From AC-32 sp035624425 (GTDB lineage: Bacteria > Actinomycetota > Thermoleophilia > Gaiellales > Gaiellaceae), in the NCBI GenBank assembly GCA_035624425.1, contig DASPRN010000087.1, forward strand, positions 12,194 to 76,193: a stretch of 64,000 nt of DNA, in the 5' to 3' direction. How positions within the stretch are numbered: position 1 is the first letter of the stretch; the number at the start of each line of letters is the position of its first letter. Below, in pieces: positions 9,054 to 17,444 of the stretch. The notes under the pieces are model-generated. The model was not told the DNA's origin. It did no database searches and saw only the letters and a list, made by a program, of their open reading frames with translations. A program made the translations under genes and the position numbers.

Positions 9054-10415
9054 CTAGAGCTCGGCCAGAGGAAACGACCTGTGGCTCCGCGGTGGGACGA
9101 GGAAGTTCTGCCGGTGCGTCGTGTGCAGCACGGAGTTGATGCCCTGGGGCCTCGAGCCGGGTGCCAGCCGCAGGCGCGTGCCGTCCGGCAGGACGCCGTC
9201 CATCGCCAGCCGGTTGCGGTGGAAGTCGTCGCTCGTCGGGTTGAAGACGACGAAGTGCACGCCGGCCGACGGATGGTGGTCGACGCCTGCCGGCCGCCAG
9301 AAGAACGGGTTGTCGAGCGTGTTGAAGTCGGCGCGCTGCGGGATCGCGGTGCCCTTGAGGTAGACCGTTCCGTCCGGGCCGACGACATCGGCGGGCAGGC
9401 GTGACGTCGGCTGGATCGAGGCGCTGTGGCCGATCCGCCCGAGGCGGCGGAAGTCGCGCTCGACCTCCGCGGCCCCGGCCGCCGCGGTCGGCCCCTGCGG
9501 GACGGTCTGCTCGTTCTCGCGCACGTGGAGGCCGGGCCGGAACACGGTGTCTACCCGCTCCTGGAAGTCGAAGTTCAGGTACCACGCCTCCAGGTCCTCG
9601 AAGATGTGCGAGAGGTGCATGTGGGTGCCGCCGTGGAAGTAGCCGCCGGCGGCGTCCGTGTAGCCGAGCGTCTCGAGGTTGGCGATCCGCCCGGGCCCAA
9701 GGTTGGCCGCCTGGGTCGAGGTGAAGCCGAGGAAGAGCTCCGAGGTGTCGGGGATCAGGTCGGCGCCGTGCACTCCCGCGGCCATCGCCATCTGCTTCGG
9801 CAGGCTCCGCTGTCCGCCGAAGCCGCCGCCGGCGAAGCCCTTGCGGATGCTCGTGGGCTCGAGCACGCGCAGGTCCTGGAAGAGCGCCTTGGCGCCCGCG
9901 GCGAGGTGGTCGAGCGAGTCGCTGCGCAGGAGAACGGCGACGTCGTTCTCCTCGAGCGTCGTCGAGCGCGGGTCGCTCGGGAAGCGGATCGCCGGCAGCA
10001 GCGCCGGCTTGCCCGCCCGGCGGTCGTGTGGGCCGTGCTTCGCCCACGCTTCGGGCACGTGGCGCTCGAAGTACGGCAGGCCCCAGGCGACCGTGACGCC
10101 GAGCCCCGCCGGGGTGGGCGCGAAGCGGCGGTCGAGCCCGGCCAGCGCGTCCTCGAGATCCCGCTGGGCCGCGCGCAGGTCGCTCGTCCGAACGGTGGCC
10201 GTCACGACCTGGTGGTGCAGCGGCGGCACGATCACGGCCACGCCGTTGTCGCGGACGACCTGGAGCCCTTCGAGCAGGTGCTGCTCGGCCGGCAGCCCGC
10301 TCGCCGCCGTACGGGTCGGGGAGGTGGTCAGCTGGTCGACGAGCTCGTAGATCCCGGCCGCCCCGAGCGCCCCCGCGGCCGCGCCGGCGAGGAATCCCCG
10401 GCGGGTGGTTCCCAT
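9054..10415 (-). CDS. Dyp-type-peroxidase-like protein with Tat signal
   Basis: 453 residues. The start is the ATG of MGTTRRGFLAGAAAGALGAAG, a twin-arginine signal (TRRGFL), in a TGATG overlap with the upstream lipoprotein gene. The C-terminal half aligns by eye with dye-decolorising peroxidases: a GGYFHGGTHMHL stretch (~257-268) like GGSYLVVRRIRM, and IGHSASIQPTSRL whose His330 fits the proximal haem ligand. The distal GxxDG motif reads GFTSTQ (230-235), so the catalytic Asp is missing. It may be an exported haem protein without classical peroxidase chemistry. The family call is moderate; Tat export is fairly clear. Confidence 0.65.
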   Translation of the reverse strand: MGTTRRGFLAGAAAGALGAAGIYELVDQLTTSPTRTAASGLPAEQHLLEGLQVVRDNGVAVIVPPLHHQVVTATVRTSDLRAAQRDLEDALAGLDRRFAPTPAGLGVTVAWGLPYFERHVPEAWAKHGPHDRRAGKPALLPAIRFPSDPRSTTLEENDVAVLLRSDSLDHLAAGAKALFQDLRVLEPTSIRKGFAGGGFGGQRSLPKQMAMAAGVHGADLIPDTSELFLGFTSTQAANLGPGRIANLETLGYTDAAGGYFHGGTHMHLSHIFEDLEAWYLNFDFQERVDTVFRPGLHVRENEQTVPQGPTAAAGAAEVERDFRRLGRIGHSASIQPTSRLPADVVGPDGTVYLKGTAIPQRADFNTLDNPFFWRPAGVDHHPSAGVHFVVFNPTSDDFHRNRLAMDGVLPDGTRLRLAPGSRPQGINSVLHTTHRQNFLVPPRSHRSFPLAEL

Positions 10416-11011
10416 CAGGCCCCGGGCGCGACCAGGACGAGGTCGCGCAGCATCCTCTTCAGGTCGACGACGACCTGCTCGTAGCTCAGCGGCGCGGCCA
10501 CGTGCTGGCTGAGCGTGTACAGGGAGCCCTTCCGGTGCCAGGCGAGGAGCACGTGCCACTGGTCGGCGCCCTGGTTGACCGTGTAGACCGTCGCGTCGAT
10601 GCCGTTCGCGCGCAGCTGGCCGCGCGGGTCGGCGAAGCAGGGGAGCGTTCCCTTGCCGACGGGGGCCGGGCACTTCGGGATCCTCGTCCGGCCCGGATAG
10701 CCGCGCAGGTTGACGTGCAGCTCGCCGCTGCCGTGCTCGAACCAGATGAACCCGACGAGGTAGCTCCGGTCCGGGGAGACCGAGTAGATGTTGTTCCACT
10801 GCCCCTTGATCACGCCGTTGAGCGGGTCCGGCATCCAGCGGGGGCAGTAGACGGGCGCGTGGATGCTGTCGGCGAGTTGCTGCCAGCCCCTGGCCGCCGG
10901 GCAGGCCGGCTTCGCCTTGACCGCCGCGCCCGCGCGGCCGCCTCCATCGCTGCAGCCCGCGAGGGCGAGCGCCAGCGCGAGAAGCGAGAGTGCCCCTGCG
11001 ACCCGTCTCAC
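10415..11011 (-). CDS. Hypothetical lipoprotein
   Basis: 198 residues. The GTG start (MRRVAGALSLLALALALAGC) gives a short basic n-region, a hydrophobic core and the lipobox LALAGC. The mature part has four further cysteines (KPACPAA, VYCPRW, PKCPAP, LPCFAD) that could form two disulphides outside the cell, plus a repeated YxVNQGADQWHVLLAWHRKG-like beta pattern. I do not recognise a family. It overlaps the glycosyltransferase by GTGA and the Dyp-like gene by 1 nt, so the three are probably co-transcribed. Confidence 0.75.
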   Translation of the reverse strand: MRRVAGALSLLALALALAGCSDGGGRAGAAVKAKPACPAARGWQQLADSIHAPVYCPRWMPDPLNGVIKGQWNNIYSVSPDRSYLVGFIWFEHGSGELHVNLRGYPGRTRIPKCPAPVGKGTLPCFADPRGQLRANGIDATVYTVNQGADQWHVLLAWHRKGSLYTLSQHVAAPLSYEQVVVDLKRMLRDLVLVAPGA

Positions 11012-12240
11012 GGGGAGAAATGGTAGACGGCAACCCAGGGACCCGCATAGCGGCCCCCGGGCGCAACGTAGAAGATCCGCCTCGTCCGCCGCAGCGACTC
11101 GTAGAAGCGGGTCTCGCCCGGATAGTCCTCGCGGGCGGCGAGGACGCGGTCGGCGATCGCGCCCGTGACGACGGCGTAGCGAACGCCCTCTCGCCGGAGG
11201 CGGCCGACGTTGCGATTCGGGTCGGCGTGGGGCTCCTGGGGCAGCGGGAGCGCGAGCTTCAGCACGCGGAAGCCGGCGAATGGCGGCAGCGACGAATCGG
11301 TGGCCAGCCGGGCGCCGTGCGGCAGGTGGCTCTCGATCCAGCGGTGCGCGACGACCCTCGTGTCGGTCTTCGTCAGCGTCCGTGCGTCGCGGATCGACCA
11401 GGTCAGCGGCACCACCAGCAGGAGCAGGGTGACGGGCGCCAGGCCGCGCATCCTCCCCGCCAGCGCGCCGAGCGCCGGCAACAGCGGCAGAACGTAGCGG
11501 TCGAAGTGCGCCCCGAGCGTGCAGAGGTCGAGGAAGTAGACGACTACGAAGGAGCCGAGGATCAGATCGGCCCGCCGGCGCTGGACGAGCGCGACCACGA
11601 GGCCGATCACGCAGACGATCAGCGCCGGCCCGAGGCCGTGCCACAGCCTCGCCACGAACGCGATCGGGGCGACGTGGTCGTGCTCGAAGCCGAGCCAGCC
11701 CTCGCGCGCGAGCTTTTGCACGCGGTAGGCGTCGCCGACGGCGCTCTCGAAGTGCACGAGGAAGAACGGGCTCGTCGCGCAGAAGCCGGCGACCGCGAGC
11801 CCGAGCCCGATCGCCAGCCGACGCGGCTCCCGCCACCCGGCGACCGCCAGCGGGACGAGCAGGAAGATCCCCGGATACTTGATGCTCGTGGCGAGGCCCG
11901 CGACGAGCCCGGCGAGCTCGATCCGGCCGGCGACGAGCAGCGCGAGCGAGACGGCCACGGCGAGGGTGAGCGGCACGTCGGTGACGGCCATCCGCGAGTA
12001 GGCGACCTCCGTGGTCTCGACCGCGACGAGCGCAGCGGCCACCGCGCCGGCCGGGCCGCCGTATGCGCGGCTCCCGAGCCACCAGGCGGCGGCGACGGCC
12101 CCGAGCGCGAGCACCAGCACGACGAGCCGGCCCGCGAGGTAGGACGGCGAGCCCTCGAAGCTCTGGAACGGCGCCAGCAGGTAGAGGAGGAGGCTCGGGT
12201 AGTCGAACCAGTGCGGGTCGAGCCCGCCGCCGTGGACCAT
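11008..12240 (-). CDS. GT39-like membrane glycosyltransferase; true N-terminus probably further upstream
   Basis: The ATG-initiated frame encodes 410 residues with about ten membrane helices. The protein resembles dolichyl-phosphate-mannose-type transferases (GT39/ArnT-like), which move a sugar from a polyprenyl carrier onto an exported acceptor. The same frame stays open upstream to 12453 and encodes a first membrane helix followed by FSPDEQN, the catalytic acidic loop expected in this family, yet no in-frame ATG, GTG or TTG exists there. The gene therefore either uses a rare start or carries a mutation. Its end overlaps the lipoprotein start by 4 nt. Confidence 0.72.
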   Translation of the reverse strand: MVHGGGLDPHWFDYPSLLLYLLAPFQSFEGSPSYLAGRLVVLVLALGAVAAAWWLGSRAYGGPAGAVAAALVAVETTEVAYSRMAVTDVPLTLAVAVSLALLVAGRIELAGLVAGLATSIKYPGIFLLVPLAVAGWREPRRLAIGLGLAVAGFCATSPFFLVHFESAVGDAYRVQKLAREGWLGFEHDHVAPIAFVARLWHGLGPALIVCVIGLVVALVQRRRADLILGSFVVVYFLDLCTLGAHFDRYVLPLLPALGALAGRMRGLAPVTLLLLVVPLTWSIRDARTLTKTDTRVVAHRWIESHLPHGARLATDSSLPPFAGFRVLKLALPLPQEPHADPNRNVGRLRREGVRYAVVTGAIADRVLAAREDYPGETRFYESLRRTRRIFYVAPGGRYAGPWVAVYHFSP

Positions 12241-12397
12241 GTGCCAGGCGCGCGGGACGATGTTCTGCTCGTCCGGGCTGAAGAGCGGGAAGGGGCGGCC
12301 GTAGCCGATCCCGACGATGCGGAGGGCGGCGGCGGCGCCGAGGATCGCGACGAGCGCGAGGCGGGGGCCGCCCCAGACACTCTCCGGGCGTTTCGTC

Positions 12398-12985
12398 TCA
12401 GACCTCGGGCGGCGGCTCGCCGGCCAGACCGGTGAGGTTTCGAGCGTCGACGATCACGGCGTCGACACCGGCGCGCTCGAGCTCGTCGACCTCGTGGCGC
12501 CCCGCGGCGTTGAGCTCGGCGACGGCGAGCTTCCCGGCGGGCACGTCCGGCAACAGCTCGAGAGCACCGTCGAGCGGCCCGCCGTCGCCTTCGCCCTCGC
12601 TCGAGAGCAGCAGGATCTCGGGGTCGATCCGCTCAAGCGCCCGCTCCAGCTCCTCTTCGCTGCTGACCTCGACCACGCAATCGAGCCCGAGCGCGAGCGC
12701 CTCCCGGTGAAGCCGCTCGAGGTCGCCGTCCTCCTCGTCGAAGCCCATGGAGACCACGCAGGCATCGGCGCCGGCCTGCTCGGCGGACTCGGGAGCGCCG
12801 GGCGGCCGCCAGAGCACCGGCAGGGCGGTCACCTCCCCGAGCCCTTGGATGGGAAGGCTGACGACCAGCGCCTCGGCGCCCTGCTCCTCGGCGTCGCGCG
12901 CCGACTCGAGGTCGCCGACGAGGGCGACGAGCGAGATCCCGTCCCCTTCCGAGATCGCCTGGCTGAAGCGGCGCGCGCCGGTCAC
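12398..12985 (-). CDS. TrpC-like (indole-3-glycerol-phosphate-synthase-related) protein, shortened
   Basis: 195 residues from the GTG at MTGARRFSQAISEG. The alternating strands and helices (ISLVALVGDLESARDAEEQGAEALVV, DCVVEVSSEEELERALE, VAELNAAGRHEVDELERAGVDAVIV) resemble the TIM barrel of indoleglycerol-phosphate synthase. Catalytic motifs of true TrpC (KRxSPSxG and the Lys of the second strand) are absent, so it is probably a non-catalytic paralogue. TTG (12997) and GTG (13021) are alternative starts, but the chosen one leaves the phased repeat at 13002-13018 upstream. The stop overlaps the open frame of the next gene. Confidence 0.55.
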   Translation of the reverse strand: MTGARRFSQAISEGDGISLVALVGDLESARDAEEQGAEALVVSLPIQGLGEVTALPVLWRPPGAPESAEQAGADACVVSMGFDEEDGDLERLHREALALGLDCVVEVSSEEELERALERIDPEILLLSSEGEGDGGPLDGALELLPDVPAGKLAVAELNAAGRHEVDELERAGVDAVIVDARNLTGLAGEPPPEV

Positions 12986-13001
12986 AGGAAGTTGCAATTC
13001 T

Positions 13002-13018
13002 GGCGCAAAGCCGTCACA
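13002..13018 (-). promoter_or_regulatory. Phased hexamer site A (11-bp direct repeat)
   Basis: Read on minus: TGTGAC, five bases, TGCGCC. The array continues upstream with CCGCGC in the same 11-bp phase, just as at site B. It lies 17 nt upstream of the chosen start of the TrpC-like gene. Operator role is inferred from recurrence of the pattern at six places in the window. Confidence 0.5.
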
Positions 13019-13036
13019 CACGCGCGCGGCTTTCGC

Positions 13037-13079
13037 CGATACGATCGCCTCGGGGAGGAGGTTGGGTGTGCCGTAAACA
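13037..13079. repeat. 43-bp intergenic element, copy A
   Basis: This block (begins CGATACGATCGCC, ends GTGCCGTAAACA on plus) matches 20989-21031 at 42 of 43 positions. Weaker similarity continues another 20 nt to the left. It lies upstream of the TrpC-like gene, as copy B lies upstream of phoH. On the plus strand it holds GGGGAGGAGG followed by GTG CCG TAA, a perfect ribosome-binding site with a two-codon frame. On the minus strand it could be a promoter or leader. Function unknown. Confidence 0.8.
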
Positions 13080-13104
13080 TGGCGGCCGAGCCTTCGTGTC
13101 GGGG

Positions 13105-13902
13105 TCAGACCCCGATCGGGTGCCAGACGGTCTTCAGCTCCAGGAAGCCTGCGATCTCCCACGGGCTCTGGTCGTCCGGCGCGCCGTGAACGACGCGCTT
13201 GACGTTCTCGGCGGCGAGCTCCTCGAGCTCGGGCAGCTGCCCGTCCGCGCCGGAGACGTCGAGCGCGTTCACGTCCATGTGCCCGGCCAGTACCGGCGCC
13301 AGCTCGTCCCGGCGGCCGGTGAGGATGTTGACAACGCCACCCGGGACGTCGGCGGTCGCCAGCACCTCGGCCAGCTCTATCGCCGCCAGCGGGTGCGGCT
13401 CCGAGGCGACGACCACGACCGCATTGCCACCGACGATCGCCGGTGCGACACGCGAGACGAGCCCCGCCAGCGCCGGCCCGGGCGGCGCCAGGATCCCGAC
13501 GACGCCGGTCGGCTCCGGCACCGTGAAGTTGAAGTACGGGCCCGCGACCGGGTTCGACGAACCGAGCACCTGGGCGAGCTTGTCGGCCCAGCCCGCGTAC
13601 CAGACGACGCGGTCGATCGAGCGCTCGACCTCTTGCGGCCCCGAGCAGAGCTCGGCGAACTCGGCGCGCCGGGCCTCCATCATCTCGGCGACCCGGTAGA
13701 GCACCTGGCCGCGGTTGTACGCCGTCGTCCCGGACCATTTGCCGAAGGCGCGCCGGGCCACGCGCACCGCGTCGCGCAGGTCCTTGCGCGAGGCGCGAGC
13801 CACGTTCTGCCCCTCGGCCTCGTAGGTGCGCCCGGACTCCGAGCGTGGGAACTCTCCGCCGATGAAGAGCTTGTAGGTCTTGCGGACGGGCAGCCTGCTC
13901 AC
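13105..13902 (-). CDS. Truncated aldehyde dehydrogenase family protein (no catalytic domain)
   Basis: 265 residues, about half the usual ALDH length. It keeps the N-terminal part and NAD-binding fold (YKLFIGGEFPRSESGRTY, VVWYAGWADKLAQVLG, PTGVVGILAPPGPALAGLV) but ends before the catalytic Glu and Cys. The C-terminus (WEIAGFLELKTVWHPIGV) resembles the ordinary C-terminal strand, so the gene is an internally deleted paralogue rather than a simple break. It is the last gene of the deoC operon and overlaps the SnoaL gene in ATGA. It may form hetero-oligomers with the full-length ALDH; that is inference. Confidence 0.85.
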   Translation of the reverse strand: MSRLPVRKTYKLFIGGEFPRSESGRTYEAEGQNVARASRKDLRDAVRVARRAFGKWSGTTAYNRGQVLYRVAEMMEARRAEFAELCSGPQEVERSIDRVVWYAGWADKLAQVLGSSNPVAGPYFNFTVPEPTGVVGILAPPGPALAGLVSRVAPAIVGGNAVVVVASEPHPLAAIELAEVLATADVPGGVVNILTGRRDELAPVLAGHMDVNALDVSGADGQLPELEELAAENVKRVVHGAPDDQSPWEIAGFLELKTVWHPIGV

Positions 13903-14333
13903 TCGGCCGCCCCTGCGTATACAGGCGCGCCGAGCTGCTGCATCAGCCCAAGGTCGTCGCGGTGGTTCCAGATCTCTACGACCTTCCCGTCTGCGAACCG
14001 GAAGACATTGATCCCCGAGAACCGCATCGACCGGCCGCTCGGTTCGACGCCGGCCCAGGGGCCGAGATGCGTCCCCGTCGCCGTCCAGCGCCCGGCGACG
14101 AAGTCGCCGTCACCGAGGACGAAGTCGATTTCCCAGGTTAGGTCAGGGAATGCCGCGCGAAATGCGGCCGCGATTTGTTTCTGGCCCTCGGGGCCAGGCA
14201 CCGGATCTCCTTCGCGCAAGTCGTGGCGCTCGTATTCGTCGGCGAACAACTCGTCGGCGACATCCAGGTTGCCGCGCGCCCATACCTCCTCGTAGAAGCG
14301 GCGGACCAGAGCCTTGTTTGCCTCCTCGCTCAC
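13899..14333 (-). CDS. SnoaL-like (NTF2 fold) polyketide-cyclase family protein
   Basis: 144 residues from GTG at MSEEANKALVRRFYEEVW. The pattern NKALVRRFYEEVWARGNLDVADELFADEYERHD, then FPDLTWEIDFVLGDGDFVAGRWTATGTH and INVFRFADGKVVEIWNHRD, is the classic SnoaL-like alpha+beta cone. Members range from cyclases and isomerases to proteins of no known activity, so function is open. It lies between two ALDH genes with 4-nt overlaps at both ends (GTGA and ATGA), so it belongs to the same transcript. Confidence 0.85.
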   Translation of the reverse strand: MSEEANKALVRRFYEEVWARGNLDVADELFADEYERHDLREGDPVPGPEGQKQIAAAFRAAFPDLTWEIDFVLGDGDFVAGRWTATGTHLGPWAGVEPSGRSMRFSGINVFRFADGKVVEIWNHRDDLGLMQQLGAPVYAGAAE

Positions 14334-15799
14334 TCGAACCTCAGGTACGGCTCCAGACCGTGGCGGCCGCCCTCGCGGCCGAAGCCCGACTCCTTGTAGC
14401 CGCCGAACGGCGAGGCCGGGTCGAAGCGGTTGTAGGTGTTCGCCCAGATCACCCCGGCGCGCAGGCGCTGCGCCATCGAGAGGATCCGCGAGCCCTTCTC
14501 CGTCCAGACGCCGGCCGAAAGCCCGTACGGCGTGTTGTTCGCCTTCTCGACCGCCTCGTCCGGCGTGCGGAAGGTCAGCACCGAGAGCACCGGCCCGAAG
14601 ATCTCCTCCTGCGCGATCCGGTAGCTCTGCGCGACGTTGGTGAAGACGGTCGGCACGAACCAGTAGCCCTTCTCCGGCAACCGGCAGGGCGGCTGGTAGA
14701 TCTCGGCTCCCTCCTCCTCCCCGCTCTTGACGAGCTCGGTGATCTTCTCGAGCTGCTGGCGAGAGTTGATCGCGCCGACGTCGGTGTTCTTGTCCAGCGG
14801 ATCGCCGACGCGCAGGGTCGTCAGCCGCCGCTTCAGCTTGTCGACCACGTCCTCGTAGACCGACTCCTGCACCAAGAGGCGCGAGCCGGCGCAGCAAACG
14901 TGGCCCTGGTTGAAGTAGATCCCGTTGACGATGCCCTCGACCGCCTGGTCGAGCGCGGCGTCGTCGAAGATCACGTTCGCGGCCTTGCCGCCGAGCTCGA
15001 GCGTCAGCTTCGTCCCGGTGCCCGCAAGACGGCGCTGAATCGCCTTCCCGACCTCGGTCGAGCCGGTGAAGGCCACCTTGTCGACCTCGCTCTCGACCAG
15101 CGCGGCGCCGGTCGAGCCGTCGCCGGTGACGATGTTGACGACGCCCGGCGGCAGCTCGGCCTGGCGGAGGATGTCGCAGAAATGGAGCGCGGAGAGCGGC
15201 GTCGTCTCGGCAGGCTTGAGCACGACCGTGTTCCCCGCGGCCAGGGCCGGTGCGATCTTCCAGGCCAGCATCAGCAGCGGGAAGTTCCACGGGATGATCT
15301 GCCCGGCGACGCCGAGCGGCCTGGGCGTGCGGTTCGGGAAGGCGTACTCGAGCTTGTCCGCCCAGCCCGCGTAGTAGAAGAAGTGCGCCGCCGCGAGCGG
15401 CAGGTCGACGTCGCGCGACTCGCGGATCGGCTTGCCGCCGTTCAGCGACTCGAGCACCGCGAACTCGCGCGCCCGCTCCTGCAGGAGCCGCGCGATCCGG
15501 AACAGGTACTTCGCCCGCTCGGAGCCGGGCAGCGCCGACCAGCCGTTGTCGAACGACTCGCGCGCGGCGCGCACCGCGAGCTGCACCTCCGCCTCGGTCG
15601 CCTGGCCGACCTCCGCCAGGGCTTCCTCGCTCGACGGGTCGATCGTCGTGTACGTCTCCTTCGGCTCGAGCCATTCGCCGCCCACGAAGAGGCCGTAGCG
15701 CTCGCGAAGCGTGACCAGGTCTCGCGACTCGGGCGCGCTCGCGTACTCCCAGCCGGCCGGGATCGGCGCGCGGTCCCCGGTGCGCTCGAGCTCAGTCAA
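14330..15799 (-). CDS. NAD(P)-dependent aldehyde dehydrogenase
   Basis: 489 residues, full length. Key features are PWNFPLLMLAWK with Lys181, the Gly-rich FTGSTEVGK, general base Glu268 in LELGGKAANV and nucleophile Cys302 in NQGHVCCAGSRL. It oxidises an aldehyde to the acid. Directly downstream of deoC and overlapping it by 8 nt, it is well placed to oxidise acetaldehyde released by the aldolase, giving a route for deoxyribose carbon. The actual substrate is inferred from context. Confidence 0.93.
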   Translation of the reverse strand: MTELERTGDRAPIPAGWEYASAPESRDLVTLRERYGLFVGGEWLEPKETYTTIDPSSEEALAEVGQATEAEVQLAVRAARESFDNGWSALPGSERAKYLFRIARLLQERAREFAVLESLNGGKPIRESRDVDLPLAAAHFFYYAGWADKLEYAFPNRTPRPLGVAGQIIPWNFPLLMLAWKIAPALAAGNTVVLKPAETTPLSALHFCDILRQAELPPGVVNIVTGDGSTGAALVESEVDKVAFTGSTEVGKAIQRRLAGTGTKLTLELGGKAANVIFDDAALDQAVEGIVNGIYFNQGHVCCAGSRLLVQESVYEDVVDKLKRRLTTLRVGDPLDKNTDVGAINSRQQLEKITELVKSGEEEGAEIYQPPCRLPEKGYWFVPTVFTNVAQSYRIAQEEIFGPVLSVLTFRTPDEAVEKANNTPYGLSAGVWTEKGSRILSMAQRLRAGVIWANTYNRFDPASPFGGYKESGFGREGGRHGLEPYLRFE

Positions 15800-16730
15800 T
15801 CGTGAAGTAGTCCGGGCTCTGGTAGCGGCCCGTCTTCTCCTTCCGGATCTGCATGAGGATGTCGTTCAGGAGCGAGCTCGCCCCGAACCGGTAGAGGTCG
15901 GGCGTCAGCCAGTCGACCCCGAGCGTCTCGTGCGTGAGCACCAGGTGCTGGACGGCCTGCTTCGCGTTGCGGATCCCGCCGGCCGGCTTGAAGCCGACGC
16001 GCTTGCCGGTTTCCTCGTAGACGTCGCGGATCGCCTCGAGCATCACCAGGGCCACCGGCAGCGTCGCGGAGCTCGAAAGCTTCCCGGTGGAGGTCTTGAT
16101 GAAGTCCGCTCCGGCCGCGATCGCGAGCAGCGAGGCTCGGCGCACGTTGTCGTAGGTGCCCAGCTCTCCTGTCTCCAGGATCACCTTCAGGTGCTTGCCG
16201 GCGCAGGCCTCTTTCACGCGGACGATCTCGTCGTAGACCTTGGCGTAGCGGCCGGCGAGGAAGGCGCCGCGGTCGATCACCATGTCGACCTCGTCGGCGC
16301 CCTGCTCGACGACCCAGCGGACCTCGTCGAGCTTCGCTTCGAGCGGCGACTGGCCGGAGGGGAAGGCCGTCGCGACGGACGCCACCTTGACACCGCTGCC
16401 GCGCAGGCGCTCGACCGCGATCGGCACCAGGTTCGGGTAGATGCAGAGCGCGGCGACCGACGGCACGCTCGTGTCGGAGGGATCTGGCCGCACCGCCTTG
16501 GAGGCGAGCGCGGCGACCTTGCCGGGCGTGTCGGAGCCCTCGAGCGTGGTCAGGTCCGTCATCCGCACCGCCAGCTCGAGCGCGAAGACCTTCGACTCGC
16601 GCTTGATCGAGCGCTTGGCCAGCGTGGCGGCCCGCTCCTCGACGGCGACCTGGTCGATCGAGCCGATCCGCGGGAGGCGCGGCTCGAGTGGGAGCTCGAA
16701 GCCGGTGGGCAGCGCAGGCGCCTGGGCCAT
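15792..16730 (-). CDS. deoC: Deoxyribose-phosphate aldolase DeoC
   Basis: 312 residues; cleaves 2-deoxyribose 5-phosphate to glyceraldehyde 3-phosphate and acetaldehyde. The Schiff-base Lys212 lies in DFIKTSTGK and the proton-relay Lys248 in VGFKPAGGI; Asp149 in EVDMVID fits the catalytic Asp. About 50 residues longer at the N-terminus than E. coli DeoC, which is common in the actinobacterial ALDH-linked form. It heads the deoC-ALDH-SnoaL-short ALDH operon. Confidence 0.95.
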   Translation of the reverse strand: MAQAPALPTGFELPLEPRLPRIGSIDQVAVEERAATLAKRSIKRESKVFALELAVRMTDLTTLEGSDTPGKVAALASKAVRPDPSDTSVPSVAALCIYPNLVPIAVERLRGSGVKVASVATAFPSGQSPLEAKLDEVRWVVEQGADEVDMVIDRGAFLAGRYAKVYDEIVRVKEACAGKHLKVILETGELGTYDNVRRASLLAIAAGADFIKTSTGKLSSSATLPVALVMLEAIRDVYEETGKRVGFKPAGGIRNAKQAVQHLVLTHETLGVDWLTPDLYRFGASSLLNDILMQIRKEKTGRYQSPDYFTID

Positions 16731-16757
16731 GCGCTGAGTGTATCCCCGCCGCTGCGG

Positions 16758-17444
16758 CTACCGGCTCCAGGCGAGGAGGAGCTCGGCCACCGCCGCAAGA
16801 TCGTCACAGACGGCGTCAGCGCTACGGAACTCGCCGTGGACGCGCGGGGAGCGGACGACGACCGACTTCACGCCTGCAGCATGCGCGGTCCGGACGTCCC
16901 GGCAGGTGTCGCCGATCTCGGCCGTTCGCTCGGCCGGCCAGCCACCGGCGCGCTCACGGGCGATCGCGAGCAGCTCGACACGGTCCTCGGCATCGCAGCC
17001 GAAGGCACCCTGGCCCTCAGAGAAGAAGCCACCGAGGCCGAGTCTCTCCATGCGGGCGCGCGCCATCGGTTCCGGGTTCCCGGTCAGGAGGCCGAGCCGG
17101 ACGCCTCCTTCCTCGAGGCGCTCCAGCGCTCCGGCTGCGTACGGCGGGGCGGCCCAGCCGCTCGTGTCCGCCTTGGCGAGAAGGGCCACGTAGCGCTCGG
17201 CGAAGCGGCCGCACCACACGCCCAGCTCTTCGTCGATCGCCCCGTCGCCGAGACCCTCGGCGCGGAGGACGAGCCGAGCGATCCTCGGGGCGGTCTGCCC
17301 CGGGTGGTCAACGTGGGCGACGGCGTCGGCGGCGGGGTCGACCGGGTAGACGTCGCGCAGGGCCGCGTTGAACGCCTCGCCTGCGACCGGGTCGTCGCTG
17401 AGCAATAGCGTGCCGTCCACATCGAAGAGGGCGAGGAGCGCCAT
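16758..17444 (-). CDS. HAD-superfamily hydrolase
   Basis: 228 residues. The ATG at MALLALFDVDGTLLL is chosen because it overlaps the era stop in TGATG and places motif I (FDVDGTLL) at the N-terminus. Motif II is LLTGNPEP, and motif IV is GDTCRDVRTAHAAG. A helical cap lies between motif I and II (subclass C1). The family hydrolyses phosphoesters such as phosphoglycolate; the substrate here is unknown. It is the last gene of the era transcript. Confidence 0.88.
   Translation of the reverse strand: MALLALFDVDGTLLLSDDPVAGEAFNAALRDVYPVDPAADAVAHVDHPGQTAPRIARLVLRAEGLGDGAIDEELGVWCGRFAERYVALLAKADTSGWAAPPYAAGALERLEEGGVRLGLLTGNPEPMARARMERLGLGGFFSEGQGAFGCDAEDRVELLAIARERAGGWPAERTAEIGDTCRDVRTAHAAGVKSVVVRSPRVHGEFRSADAVCDDLAAVAELLLAWSR

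Noticed and set aside
13060..13079. GTG CCG TAA as a coding mini-gene
   Set aside because: Two codons are too short to call a gene; recorded as part of the repeat instead.
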